Positions 1 to 5,942 are shown, numbered from the stretch's first letter. The stretch is DNA of 6,469 nucleotides from Roseobacter sp. (GCA_024636425.1 JAGXHB010000212.1:1-6469); one strand, 5' to 3'. The notes: generated by a model from the sequence alone, not told the origin. A program made the numbers and translations.

Positions 1-114
1 CATGCGAGTCTGCGAGAAATAGACATGCTCCAGAGAGTACGAGTTCAGATACATCAACCCGAACATGACCACCGTGGAGGTTGCGATCATCGCGAAGAAA
101 CGGAAATATGGCAT
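1..114 (-). CDS. DUF305-type membrane protein, N-terminal part (runs off left edge)
   Basis: The start codon is at 114 and the frame stays open to base 1, giving 38 residues beginning MPYFRFFAMIATSTVVMFGL. An AGAGG ribosome binding site lies about seven bases upstream. A hydrophobic helix (about residues 5-23) is followed by a short loop containing Y, H and R residues. This opening closely resembles, from memory of the family, the N-terminal membrane segment of alphaproteobacterial DUF305 proteins. Those proteins carry a later His/Met-rich domain and are often found in copper-resistance clusters. The DUF305 domain itself is outside the window, so the assignment rests on the anchor sequence alone. 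Bases 51-97 recur at 2599-2645 as a decayed copy. The copper-island setting fits a role in metal handling at the envelope, but that is inference. Confidence 0.6.
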   Translation of the reverse strand, partial: MPYFRFFAMIATSTVVMFGLMYLNSYSLEHVYFSQTRM

Positions 115-355
115 GGGATATCCCTCTTGAGTATGGCTTTGTGGGTGCAACCAAGTTCCTGCGCTGGAATGTTCCCACGAAATCAACGTTTTTTGTAATG
201 AGCCACACCGTGCTCAGCGCAACCGGGGAGGCAGTCGCAAACGCCGAACGACAAACGGACAGCTTTACGGGTAGAAATGGCGTTTCAAAAACACGCAAAA
301 ACTTGCTATGCCGAGGCCATTCAGGGCATATCGGACGCTATCCCGGAGGCATGCC
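115..355. other. Non-coding gap between divergent DUF305 and DUF1636 genes
   Basis: No convincing gene is present; the open frames here lack a good start and resemble no known protein. The gap must hold promoters for both divergent genes, but I see no clear -35/-10 pair. The notable element is a dyad at 156-169, TTCC-N6-GGAA, nested between GTGGG (141-145) and CCCAC (174-178). The dyad core resembles the CueR-type operator upstream of the copper chaperone gene at 5696-5709. Confidence 0.5.
344..349 (+). promoter_or_regulatory. Shine-Dalgarno site that favours a GTG start
   Basis: CGGAGG lies six bases before GTG at 356 and twelve bases before the in-frame ATG at 362. The spacing favours GTG as the start of the DUF1636 gene. 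The ATG at 351 is out of frame. Confidence 0.55.
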
Positions 356-712
356 GTGACGATGAACATCTGCATCTGCAATACCTGTGCACCGGGTCCA
401 TCCGTGATTGTGTCCAAGCTGCGGCTGATGGCAGCCATCGGTGCTGCAGGTTTGACTGGCACTGTGTCCGTGTCTACTGCCGCCTGCCTTGGCGCGTGTC
501 AGACCCCGTTGTCTGTGGCACTTCAAGGCGAGGGTCGCGCCACATACCTGTTTTCGGGCGTGTCCTTCGCTACGGATATCGATGATCTGATCGCGACGTG
601 CCGCACGTATCTGGAGGCTCCAGACGGTTGGATCGAGGACGCGCGGCCGTGTGGCAGATTGCGGTCATGCCTGCGGGCCCGCATCCCCGTCATGCCTGCG
701 CAGGAAGGCTGA
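356..712 (+). CDS. DUF1636 family small metal-binding protein
   Basis: The protein is about 118 residues from the GTG start (116 from ATG at 362). It begins MNICICNTC after the ATG, with a C-x-C-x2-C cluster, and has a second cluster, ACLGAC, near the middle. It continues with VALQGEGRATYLF and a C-terminal RARIP element. This matches my memory of the DUF1636 family, annotated as predicted metal-binding and commonly found beside cobalamin synthesis and cobalt-transport genes. Its fold is thioredoxin-like ferredoxin in style, but its biochemical role is not established. It ends 13 bases from the stop of the convergent cbtA gene, with no visible terminator between them. Extra cysteines occur in the tail (CRTYL, PCGRLRSC). 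The neighbourhood suggests a role in cobalt handling, which is inference. Confidence 0.75.
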   Translation: MTMNICICNTCAPGPSVIVSKLRLMAAIGAAGLTGTVSVSTAACLGACQTPLSVALQGEGRATYLFSGVSFATDIDDLIATCRTYLEAPDGWIEDARPCGRLRSCLRARIPVMPAQEG

Positions 713-725
713 CCCCCTCGTTGGT

Positions 726-1376
726 TCAGGCCGGTCCAGTTTGTTCACGCCGCCAGACCGCGCCCGCGACCACTCCCAGTACGATCCAGGCCAGCAATCC
801 GACGCCAAGCGATCGCGCGGTGAAGAGTGCAGCCAGTTCCATCGGTGCGCTGCCCGTCAATACATCCGGCAAGAGTGGACCGACCAGATGAGGACCCACC
901 AGCAGCAGGGCCGCAACGGCCCCTTGGCCAGGCGTCTTGCCGTAAACCAAAATCCAGACACCCCCTGCGGCTGACAGCACGAATATCACCCACCAGATCT
1001 GACGCATGGCAAGATCAGTTTCGGTCGCCCCCGGCAATTGTGCGGGCAGCGAAAACGCTGGAGCGAGGGTGACGACGGCAAAACCGGCTATCCCCCACAG
1101 GAGGCCTGCCCGCACATCGACCCGGTCGCCTGCCTGCCCGCGATAGGCCATCAGCGCGGCGAGGATCAGACCATAGCCGCAATACAGCACAACCATGACC
1201 ATGACTGTCAGCGCATTGCGCATCGTCAGAAGAGCGAATGGTGCTCGTTCCGATCCGGTCTCGAATGTTTCGGCCAAGAGAAGAATGTTCTGAAGGAAGA
1301 CAAGGTGAAGCAGGCCGGCTGTCACGCCAGCGGCCGCACCGGCCAGCAGTGCGGTCGTCAGAATATGGCGCAGCAT
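726..1376 (-). CDS. cbtA: CbtA-like cobalt transporter subunit
   Basis: This encodes a 216-residue integral membrane protein with about five or six hydrophobic segments: roughly residues 5-30, 52-77, 90-108, 125-145, 150-170 and 190-208. Family-typical stretches are HLVFLQNILLLAETFE near residue 24, GLLWGIAGFAVVTLAPAFSL, RQIWWVIFVLSAAGGVWIL and PHLVGPLLP. The family is predicted to be the membrane subunit of a cobalt importer working with CbtB, and is usually under cobalamin control. I chose ATG at 1376 because it lies one base after the cbtB stop codon. The longer frame back to 1454 would run through cbtB. There is no clear Shine-Dalgarno sequence, so translation is probably coupled to cbtB. 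Transport function is known only by prediction for the family. Confidence 0.88.
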   Translation of the reverse strand: MLRHILTTALLAGAAAGVTAGLLHLVFLQNILLLAETFETGSERAPFALLTMRNALTVMVMVVLYCGYGLILAALMAYRGQAGDRVDVRAGLLWGIAGFAVVTLAPAFSLPAQLPGATETDLAMRQIWWVIFVLSAAGGVWILVYGKTPGQGAVAALLLVGPHLVGPLLPDVLTGSAPMELAALFTARSLGVGLLAWIVLGVVAGAVWRREQTGPA

Positions 1377-1377
1377 G

Positions 1378-1548
1378 TCAGTGGCAGGGAAAGCCGGTCG
1401 TGTGACGCACATCGTGCGCTGCATCGTGAATGGCGCTGGCCGAGGCAAAGCCAACGGATGCGATCAAAGCCAGGCCGAACGCCAAGGCCATGAAGATTGC
1501 GCGTGTGCCGCTTGCGTCGCGCACCTGCGATTGAACGAGGGTTGTCAT
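1378..1548 (-). CDS. cbtB: CbtB-like cobalt transporter accessory subunit
   Basis: This is a 56-residue protein starting MTTLVQSQVRDASGTRAIF, with a single hydrophobic helix at about residues 18-38. A short histidine-rich tail, IHDAAHDVRHTTGFPCH, contains H41, H45, H49, C55 and H56. The HDxRH...GFPCH tail is the hallmark of CbtB and is thought to capture Co(II) outside the membrane for CbtA. An AAGGAG site at 1557-1562 lies eight bases before the ATG. The gene sits immediately downstream of a cobalamin riboswitch and one base before cbtA, so the two form an operon. It is in a different frame from the larger open frames overlapping it, which look like shadows. Confidence 0.9.
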   Translation of the reverse strand: MTTLVQSQVRDASGTRAIFMALAFGLALIASVGFASASAIHDAAHDVRHTTGFPCH

Positions 1549-1563
1549 AGGTCATTCTCCTTG

Positions 1564-1579
1564 CCGTCACACCCGACGG
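1564..1579 (-). promoter_or_regulatory. Hairpin in the riboswitch expression platform
   Basis: On the minus strand CCGTC and GACGG can form a five-base-pair stem with a six-base GGGTGT loop. The stem ends one base before the AAGGAG site of cbtB. This position fits a cobalamin riboswitch that controls translation initiation through a loop-loop contact near the ribosome binding site. No U-tract follows, so a terminator mechanism is less likely. Confidence 0.4.
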
Positions 1580-1591
1580 TCGGTCTGCATT

Positions 1592-1792
1592 GTGCTTGGC
1601 AGGTCTCCTGGCTCGCGGGTCGTGGCGATCTGCCGGCCTTCCCCACATCATGGGATGTGAGTGGACAATTCGGCAGTCGCTCACCGCTTACAGTCGCGGG
1701 GGCGGCTCTGGCATCGGATCTCCATTCCGGATTGATCCTGACCAAATTCCCTGTTCGGTTCCTGCACTTTGTGCGTCTGGAACACCAAGCAG
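1592..1792 (-). ncRNA. Cobalamin (B12) riboswitch
   Basis: Read on the minus strand, conserved cobalamin-aptamer elements appear in the right order. They are TTGGTGTTCC, GGGAATTTGGT, the AATCCGGA and GCCGCCCCCGCGACTGTAAG core, an auxiliary hairpin CACATC/GATGTG, GGGGAAGGC, GACCCGCGAGCC, and the B12 box AGCCAGGAGACCTGCC at 1598-1613. A closing P1 stem forms between bases 1785-1791 and 1593-1599 (seven pairs). Aptamers of this class bind adenosylcobalamin or related forms and shut down expression when the vitamin is abundant. Its target is cbtB-cbtA, 40-odd bases downstream. Boundaries are estimated to within a few bases. Confidence 0.95.
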
Positions 1793-1796
1793 TGTC

Positions 1797-1825
1797 ACTA
1801 GACATGGCCGGGCCAGTAAATGCAA
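1797..1825 (-). promoter_or_regulatory. Candidate promoter for the riboswitch-cbtB-cbtA transcript
   Basis: On the minus strand a -35-like TTGCAT (1820-1825) and a -10-like TCTAGT (1797-1802) are separated by 17 bases. Transcription would start a few bases before the first strand of the riboswitch P1 stem, which is the expected geometry. Both hexamers are imperfect, so confidence comes mainly from position. Confidence 0.45.
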
Positions 1826-1883
1826 TATCTGTTACGCGGAACCGCTCCGGCTTCAGGCCAAGGCAGGGCGCTGGGATCGCGAA

Positions 1884-1960
1884 TACCGGGTCACCTTTTC
1901 CAGACTTTGCAGGATGCGGCGGTCGGGGCGATCGTCACGGGCGCAGGACAAGACCAGACG
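1884..1960 (-). pseudogene. Remnant of a cueR 3' end
   Basis: Seventy of 77 bases match the 3' end of the intact cueR gene at 2685-2761, and the first 32 are identical. Translation in the cueR frame gives LVLSCARDDRPDRRILQSLEKVTR. The intact gene has LVSSCAGDDRPDCPILQSLEKVTR. The second metal-binding cysteine of the copper loop is replaced by arginine and the TAA stop has become TAT. No start codon or DNA-binding domain is present, so this is a non-functional fragment left by duplication or recombination. It lies just upstream of the cbtBA promoter and just downstream of the membrane protein gene. Confidence 0.8.
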
Positions 1961-1995
1961 CAACTGCATCAGCGGAAAACGCCGAAAGCCCCGTC

Positions 1996-2472
1996 TTAAG
2001 AACGCCCAAAATCACTGATATTTCGATTTATTCTGAGCATATACCACAGAACCAACATCGGCACAAAAATCCATTGCAGGAACGGAGTCAGTCCAGTGCC
2101 AATGACCGGCAGGATCGGCATGACCCCGTCGTAAGCCCAACGTCCCGTGATCTGGGTGTGGACATACTCCAAACCGATGGTCAGCAGCAGCCCTACCGCA
2201 AAAAATACAACCAAAGCACGTCGGCCTGGGCGTATGAACCACCTTCGACTTCGACCTACAAGTGCCGCACTCCAGAATGCCGAAAGAGCGATTGCCAGAT
2301 CGCCGAACGTTGCCTTCAAACAAATGAATATTCCGGCAAAGTGGTCCACCTGACTCATGCTTGAGAACATAGGTGCTTGGAGAATCTCCCATGCAAAATG
2401 CCCTAAGAAAGACAAAGCGAGAAGATCAACTTCCGGAGGTAACTGGCGGACGTATGTACTTGGCAGCGCCAT
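1996..2472 (-). CDS. Uncharacterised multi-pass membrane protein
   Basis: I do not recognise a named family for this 158-residue protein. Four hydrophobic segments are visible at about residues 15-36, 48-72, 86-104 and 121-145. Features that look conserved rather than random are HFAWEILQAPMF (25-36), a CLKATFGDLAI stretch (51-61), LEYVHT (101-106) and RWAYDGVMPILPVIGTGL (111-128). Short charged loops such as GRSRRW and RPGRR separate the helices. Methionines, histidines and one membrane-proximal cysteine could bind metal, but no clear site can be named. The start at 2472 has only a weak AAGAGA-like ribosome binding site. The gene lies between copper-gene remnants, downstream of copA-cueR on the same strand. 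My impression that similar proteins occur in metal-resistance clusters is from memory and untested. Confidence 0.7.
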   Translation of the reverse strand: MALPSTYVRQLPPEVDLLALSFLGHFAWEILQAPMFSSMSQVDHFAGIFICLKATFGDLAIALSAFWSAALVGRSRRWFIRPGRRALVVFFAVGLLLTIGLEYVHTQITGRWAYDGVMPILPVIGTGLTPFLQWIFVPMLVLWYMLRINRNISDFGRS

Positions 2473-2598
2473 GTCTTGTCTCTTTTATATTTGTATTCAG
2501 AATTTTCGCGGATGTTCGCCAAGCTTGGGTCAAGGCGCTGGCAAGAATCGCATGACTGTCGATCTGGTGACCGGAAACCCCGTCTGGCGCGATTACAG

Positions 2599-2645
2599 AC
2601 ATCAACCGGAACATGACCACCGTTGGGTTTGCGATCATCACGAAG
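2599..2645 (-). pseudogene. Remnant of a DUF305-type gene start
   Basis: Forty-two of 47 bases match 51-97, inside the DUF305-type gene at the left edge. In the same frame the remnant reads FVMIANPTVVMFRLM against FAMIATSTVVMFGLM. The similarity stops on both sides: the native start codon region is missing upstream, and the frame drifts into unrelated sequence downstream. The 75-residue open frame around it (2426-2653) overlaps the start of the membrane protein gene and looks accidental. It lies only about 39 bases beyond the end of cueR. Confidence 0.7.
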
Positions 2646-2683
2646 TCGAGCAAACAAGGTCTGCGCTGCCGTAGGTTTGCCGC

Positions 2684-3076
2684 TTACCGGGTCACCTTTT
2701 CCAGACTTTGCAGGATTGGGCAGTCGGGGCGATCGTCGCCGGCGCAGGACGAGACCAGATGAGATAGCGTCTCATGCATAGCCTGCAAATCGGCGATCTT
2801 GGCTTCGATTTGGATAAGATGGTCGGACGCGATGCTGCGGACGTCCGCACTGGCCCGCGCCTTGTCCTCCCACAGCGCTGTCAGGGCACGGCAATCTTCG
2901 ATGGTGAACCCCAGCGCACGCGCTCGTCCCAAAAACACCAGTTTATGCACGTCGCTCTCACGGAAGGCGCGATAGCCATTGGTGTCGCGCAGCGGTTTCA
3001 CCAGCCCGATCTCTTCATAATAGCGGATCGTCTTGGCGGGCAGGTCCGCGCGGGTCGATACTTCACCGATGTTCAT
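2684..3076 (-). CDS. cueR: CueR-type Cu(I)-responsive MerR-family regulator
   Basis: This 130-residue cytosolic regulator has an N-terminal winged helix-turn-helix (MNIGEVSTRADLPAKTIRYY, then GLVKPLRDTNGYR). A long dimerisation helix follows (about 72-107), then a metal-binding loop with C111 and C119 in SCAGDDRPDCPI. The two cysteines seven residues apart and a serine at 76 (RASADV, matching Ser77 of E. coli CueR) indicate a sensor for monovalent Cu, Ag or Au rather than Zn or Hg. The start at 3076 has an AGGAG site at 3084-3088; upstream in-frame codons lie inside copA. That site overlaps the copA TAG stop (3087-3089), so the genes are tightly linked and co-transcribed. It presumably acts on the two operators in 5635-5720, which makes it autoregulated. 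A decayed copy of its 3' end lies at 1884-1960. Confidence 0.93.
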   Translation of the reverse strand: MNIGEVSTRADLPAKTIRYYEEIGLVKPLRDTNGYRAFRESDVHKLVFLGRARALGFTIEDCRALTALWEDKARASADVRSIASDHLIQIEAKIADLQAMHETLSHLVSSCAGDDRPDCPILQSLEKVTR

Positions 3077-3086
3077 GGTACGGCTC

Positions 3087-5603
3087 CTATGCTGTTGCGG
3101 GAACGGGTTGGACTTGCGGTGTGGCCGGCGTGGTGATGACAGGTGCCGCCGACCGCACACGCCGCAGGCGCAGCGCGTTTGTCAGCACAAAGACGCTGGA
3201 GAGCGCCATGGCTCCCGCCGCCAAGGCGGGCGACAGCAGCGTACCGTTCAACGGATAGAGAACACCGGCCGCCACCGGGATCAGCGCCACATTGTAGCCA
3301 AAGGCCCAGAAAAGATTCTGGCGGATATTCCGCATCGTGGCGCGGCTGACGGACAGGGCGTCGACGACCGCCCGCAGATCGCCGGACATCAGCACGACAT
3401 CCGCGGTCTCGATGGCGACATCCGTGCCGGTGCCGATCGCAATGCCCACATCGGCGCTGGCAAGTGCCGGGGCATCGTTGATGCCATCACCAACAAAGGC
3501 GATGGCACCGTGGGTGTTCCGCAGCCGGTCCAGTGCGGCGACCTTGCCGTCCGGCATCACCTCGGCCACGATATCGTCGATGTTCAGCACGGCACCGATG
3601 GTCCGCGCCGTGGCCGCGTTGTCTCCCGTGATCATCGCAACCTGAAGGCCCATCTCATGCAGCGCGGAAATGGCGGCTGCCGTGCCGGGTTTGATCGGAT
3701 CGGCCACACCGAACAACGCCGCCAGACGACCGTCCACCGCGACATAAAGCGGTGAGCGTCCGCGATCCGCGAGGTCGGTGGCAGCGGGGGCTGCAGTCAT
3801 GTCCACACCTTCGCGGATCATCAGCCGGTCGGCCCCCACGAGAATCCGTTGTCCGGCAACGGTCGCGGAAATCCCCAGCCCGGTGATCGACTGGAACGCC
3901 GAGACCTCTGGCATGACCAGATCGTGCGCCTGCGCCGCACGGACGATCGCGCTTGCGATCGGGTGTTCCGAGGAACCTTCCGCCGCCGCAACGAGGGCCA
4001 GTACGTCGTTCTGGACGAAGCCGTCGGCCATGATCATGTCCGTCAATTCCGGTCGTCCCGCCGTCAGGGTGCCGGTCTTGTCCAACGCCACGACCCGCAC
4101 GCCCTGCAACGCCTGCAAGGCATCGCCGCGCCGAAATAGCACGCCCAGTTCCGCCGCCCGCCCCGTGCCAACCATGATCGAGGTCGGCGTCGCCAGACCC
4201 ATTGCACAGGGGCAGGCGACGATCAGAACCGAGACACCGGCAATCAGCGCGTGGGCCAGCGTGGGCGCGGGCCCCCAGATCAGCCAGACACCGATCGTGA
4301 GCGCAGCCAGCGCGATGACGGCGGGGACGAACCACAGGGTTACGCGATCGACCAGTGCCTGAATCGGCAGGCGCGCAGACTGGGCGTCCTCGACCATGCG
4401 CACGATCCGCGCCAGCACCGTGTCGCCACCCACGTGCGTCGCGCGATAAACCAGTGCGCCGGTGCCATTGACCGTGCCACCGGTCACAGTCGCCCCCGAT
4501 TGCTTGTCGACCGGCGCAGGCTCGCCGGATATCATGCTCTCATCGACCCATGACGCGCCAGATGTGACTTCGCCATCGACCGCCAGCCGTTCGCCGGGTC
4601 GGACATGGACCAGGTCCCCGACCGCGATATCGGCGACATCAAGGCTGACAACCTGCCCATCGCGTTCCACCTGCGCCGTCTTGGGCCGCAGCCCGATCAG
4701 CCGCGTGATGGCGGCACCGGTGCGTCCCTTGGCCCGCGCCTCCAGTGTGCGGCCTAGCAGGATGAGGACGACGATGACCGCCGCCGCCTCGAAATAGACG
4801 GCGCGGCCTTCAGGCGGTAGCAGACCAGAAGCGAAAGTCGCGACGGTGGAATAGCTCCACGCCGCCGCCGTCCCCAGGGCCACGAGGCTGTTCATGTCGG
4901 GGGCTGCGCGCAGCAGCGCGGGAACGCCCTTAGTATAGAACGACCGGCCGGGCCATGCCAACACGAGGGTCGTCAGCAAAAACTGGATGATCCAGGCGGT
5001 CTGCATCCCGATGGTGTTCGCGATCAGGTGGTGCATCGCGGGAAAGACATGCCCGCCCATCTCGGTCACGAAAACGGGGAGTGTCAGCACGGCGGCGATG
5101 ATCATGCGGCGTTGCAGATCTCGCGCCTCGGCATCCTTGCGGGCGGCGCGGTCTGTGGTGGCATGCCCAGACCCGGACCCGGCACCGCCATTGACGGTGG
5201 CGGGATAGCCCGCAGTGGTCGAAGCTGCGATCAGGTCCGCCGAGGTCGCCACGCCGTCTATGACATGCACCTGCGCCGTCTCCGTCGCCAGGTTGACCGA
5301 CGCCGCCGTGACGCCGGGCAAGGCCAGTAGGGCGCGCTCCACACGACCGACGCAGGATGCACAGGTCATGTCCGCGATTGCCAGATCGACGATCGCATCC
5401 CGTGCGGGATAGCCTGCGTCCGACAGCACCGCGGCCAGCCGGGCAGGCGAGGCCGATCCCGTGACCCGTGCCGTCTCGGTCGCGAGATTCACCTCGGCCA
5501 GTGTCACGCCAGGTTCTGCCGCAAGAGCGCGCTGGACTCGTCCCACACACGACGCACAGGACATGCCGTTGACGGATAAGGTGATCGGAAAAATGTCTGA
5601 CAT
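3087..5603 (-). CDS. copA: Cu(I)-exporting P1B-type ATPase CopA
   Basis: This 838-residue inner-membrane pump exports Cu(I) from the cytoplasm using ATP. Two N-terminal heavy-metal domains have GMSCASC (C16, C19) and DMTCASC (C81, C84). A Gly/Ser-rich linker with one histidine follows at about 138-150. Membrane helices start near 166. The actuator loop carries SGEP (359-362), with Ser in place of the usual Thr. The ion-channel motif is CPC (464-466). The phosphorylation site is DKTGT (D508), the nucleotide domain has SSEHP (H547), and the hinge has TGD (659-661) and GDGINDAP (705-712). The last helices carry YN (770-771) and MxxSS (799-803), which with CPC define the Cu(I)-selective subgroup. 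The length is typical of two-domain CopAs. The Ala/Pro/Thr-rich tail after 818 is probably disordered. A GAGG site precedes the start and cueR follows in the same operon. Confidence 0.97.
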   Translation of the reverse strand: MSDIFPITLSVNGMSCASCVGRVQRALAAEPGVTLAEVNLATETARVTGSASPARLAAVLSDAGYPARDAIVDLAIADMTCASCVGRVERALLALPGVTAASVNLATETAQVHVIDGVATSADLIAASTTAGYPATVNGGAGSGSGHATTDRAARKDAEARDLQRRMIIAAVLTLPVFVTEMGGHVFPAMHHLIANTIGMQTAWIIQFLLTTLVLAWPGRSFYTKGVPALLRAAPDMNSLVALGTAAAWSYSTVATFASGLLPPEGRAVYFEAAAVIVVLILLGRTLEARAKGRTGAAITRLIGLRPKTAQVERDGQVVSLDVADIAVGDLVHVRPGERLAVDGEVTSGASWVDESMISGEPAPVDKQSGATVTGGTVNGTGALVYRATHVGGDTVLARIVRMVEDAQSARLPIQALVDRVTLWFVPAVIALAALTIGVWLIWGPAPTLAHALIAGVSVLIVACPCAMGLATPTSIMVGTGRAAELGVLFRRGDALQALQGVRVVALDKTGTLTAGRPELTDMIMADGFVQNDVLALVAAAEGSSEHPIASAIVRAAQAHDLVMPEVSAFQSITGLGISATVAGQRILVGADRLMIREGVDMTAAPAATDLADRGRSPLYVAVDGRLAALFGVADPIKPGTAAAISALHEMGLQVAMITGDNAATARTIGAVLNIDDIVAEVMPDGKVAALDRLRNTHGAIAFVGDGINDAPALASADVGIAIGTGTDVAIETADVVLMSGDLRAVVDALSVSRATMRNIRQNLFWAFGYNVALIPVAAGVLYPLNGTLLSPALAAGAMALSSVFVLTNALRLRRVRSAAPVITTPATPQVQPVPATA

Positions 5604-5634
5604 GGAGAGCGCCTCACGCTTTGGTTCAGCACCT

Positions 5635-5665
5635 CACTTAGGGGTTCCAGTCAGGGGAAGGTCAA
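5635..5665 (-). promoter_or_regulatory. CueR-type promoter for copA-cueR
   Basis: On the minus strand -35 TTGACC (5660-5665) and -10 TAAGTG (5635-5640) are separated by 19 bases. The spacer TTCCCCTGACTGGAACCCC carries a TTCC/GGAA dyad. An over-long 19-base spacer with this dyad is the signature of promoters activated by MerR-family copper sensors, and it resembles the E. coli copA operator. CueR would bind the spacer and, with Cu(I), distort it to align the two hexamers. Confidence 0.85.
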
Positions 5666-5672
5666 GAGGTGG

Positions 5673-5683
5673 TTCACAGTGAA
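5673..5683. repeat. Perfect palindrome between the divergent promoters
   Basis: TTCACAGTGAA is a perfect 11-base palindrome whose centre (5678) falls at the midpoint between the two outward-facing -35 boxes. It could be a site for another dimeric regulator or a chance element. I cannot name a protein for it. Confidence 0.35.
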
Positions 5684-5689
5684 TTGCAT

Positions 5690-5720
5690 TTGACCTTCCA
5701 GCGGGGGAAGGCCCTATCTG
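5690..5720 (+). promoter_or_regulatory. CueR-type promoter for the copper chaperone gene
   Basis: -35 TTGACC (5690-5695) and -10 TATCTG (5715-5720) are separated by a 19-base spacer containing CCTTCCAGCGGGGGAAGG-like symmetry (5694-5711). The geometry matches the copA promoter on the opposite strand, so one sensor probably controls both. The gene start follows 24 bases after the -10. Confidence 0.83.
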
Positions 5721-5744
5721 CCAATCAGAGCAAAGGAGACAGCG

Positions 5745-5942
5745 ATGACCACCTATTCCATCCCCGCCATGAGCTGCGGACACTGCAGGGCGACCGTCGA
5801 GAAAACGGTTCTGGGCCTTGACCCCGCCGCGACCCTGTCGTTCGACATGCCCGCCCGCACGGTTGCCATAAACACACAACGCGACGACGCACAGCTTCGT
5901 GCAGCCCTGCAGGACGCAGGCTATCCGGCGGCGATGGTCTAA
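5745..5942 (+). CDS. copZ: Small CopZ-like copper chaperone (heavy-metal-associated domain)
   Basis: The 65-residue protein is a single heavy-metal-associated domain with the metal site MSCGHC (C11, C14) near its start. A typical pattern follows: a helix (ATVEKTVLGL), a central strand (TVAIN) and the closing AGYPA element. Such proteins bind Cu(I) in the cytosol and pass it to the N-terminal domains of CopA, whose own sites are SCASC rather than SCGHC. The histidine between the cysteines is common in bacterial chaperones. The ATG has a strong AAGGAG site six bases upstream (5733-5738). The gene is divergent from copA and driven by its own CueR-type promoter. A terminator follows, so it is probably transcribed mostly alone. 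Confidence 0.9.
   Translation: MTTYSIPAMSCGHCRATVEKTVLGLDPAATLSFDMPARTVAINTQRDDAQLRAALQDAGYPAAMV

Noticed and set aside
726..1454. An extended cbtA start at 1454
   Set aside because: The extra 26 residues overlap cbtB in another frame and look unlike a CbtA N-terminus. ATG at 1376 gives the normal family start one base after the cbtB stop.
1375..2364. A 329-codon plus-strand open frame
   Set aside because: It runs antisense through cbtB, the cobalamin riboswitch, the cueR remnant and the membrane protein gene. Its composition looks like a reverse-strand shadow and it has no recognisable domain.
2528..2533. TTGACC on the minus strand as a -35 box for the membrane protein gene, beside the palindrome CCAAGCTTGG
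   Set aside because: No acceptable -10 box lies 16-19 bases downstream and the spacer lacks the TTCC/GGAA dyad of the copper promoters. It is too weak to call.
2426..2653. A 75-codon minus-strand frame containing the DUF305 remnant
   Set aside because: Only about 15 residues match the DUF305 anchor. The rest resembles nothing and it overlaps the start of the membrane protein gene, so I treat it as decayed sequence.
2650..2680. Inverted repeat GCAAAC/GTTTGC as a cueR terminator
   Set aside because: The stem is only six pairs with a 19-base loop and no T-tract follows in the minus-strand direction.
3033..3755. A 240-codon plus-strand open frame opposite copA
   Set aside because: It lies wholly antisense to cueR and the conserved copA C-terminal region and is rich in Arg, Gly and His, as GC-rich shadows are. 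No motif supports it.
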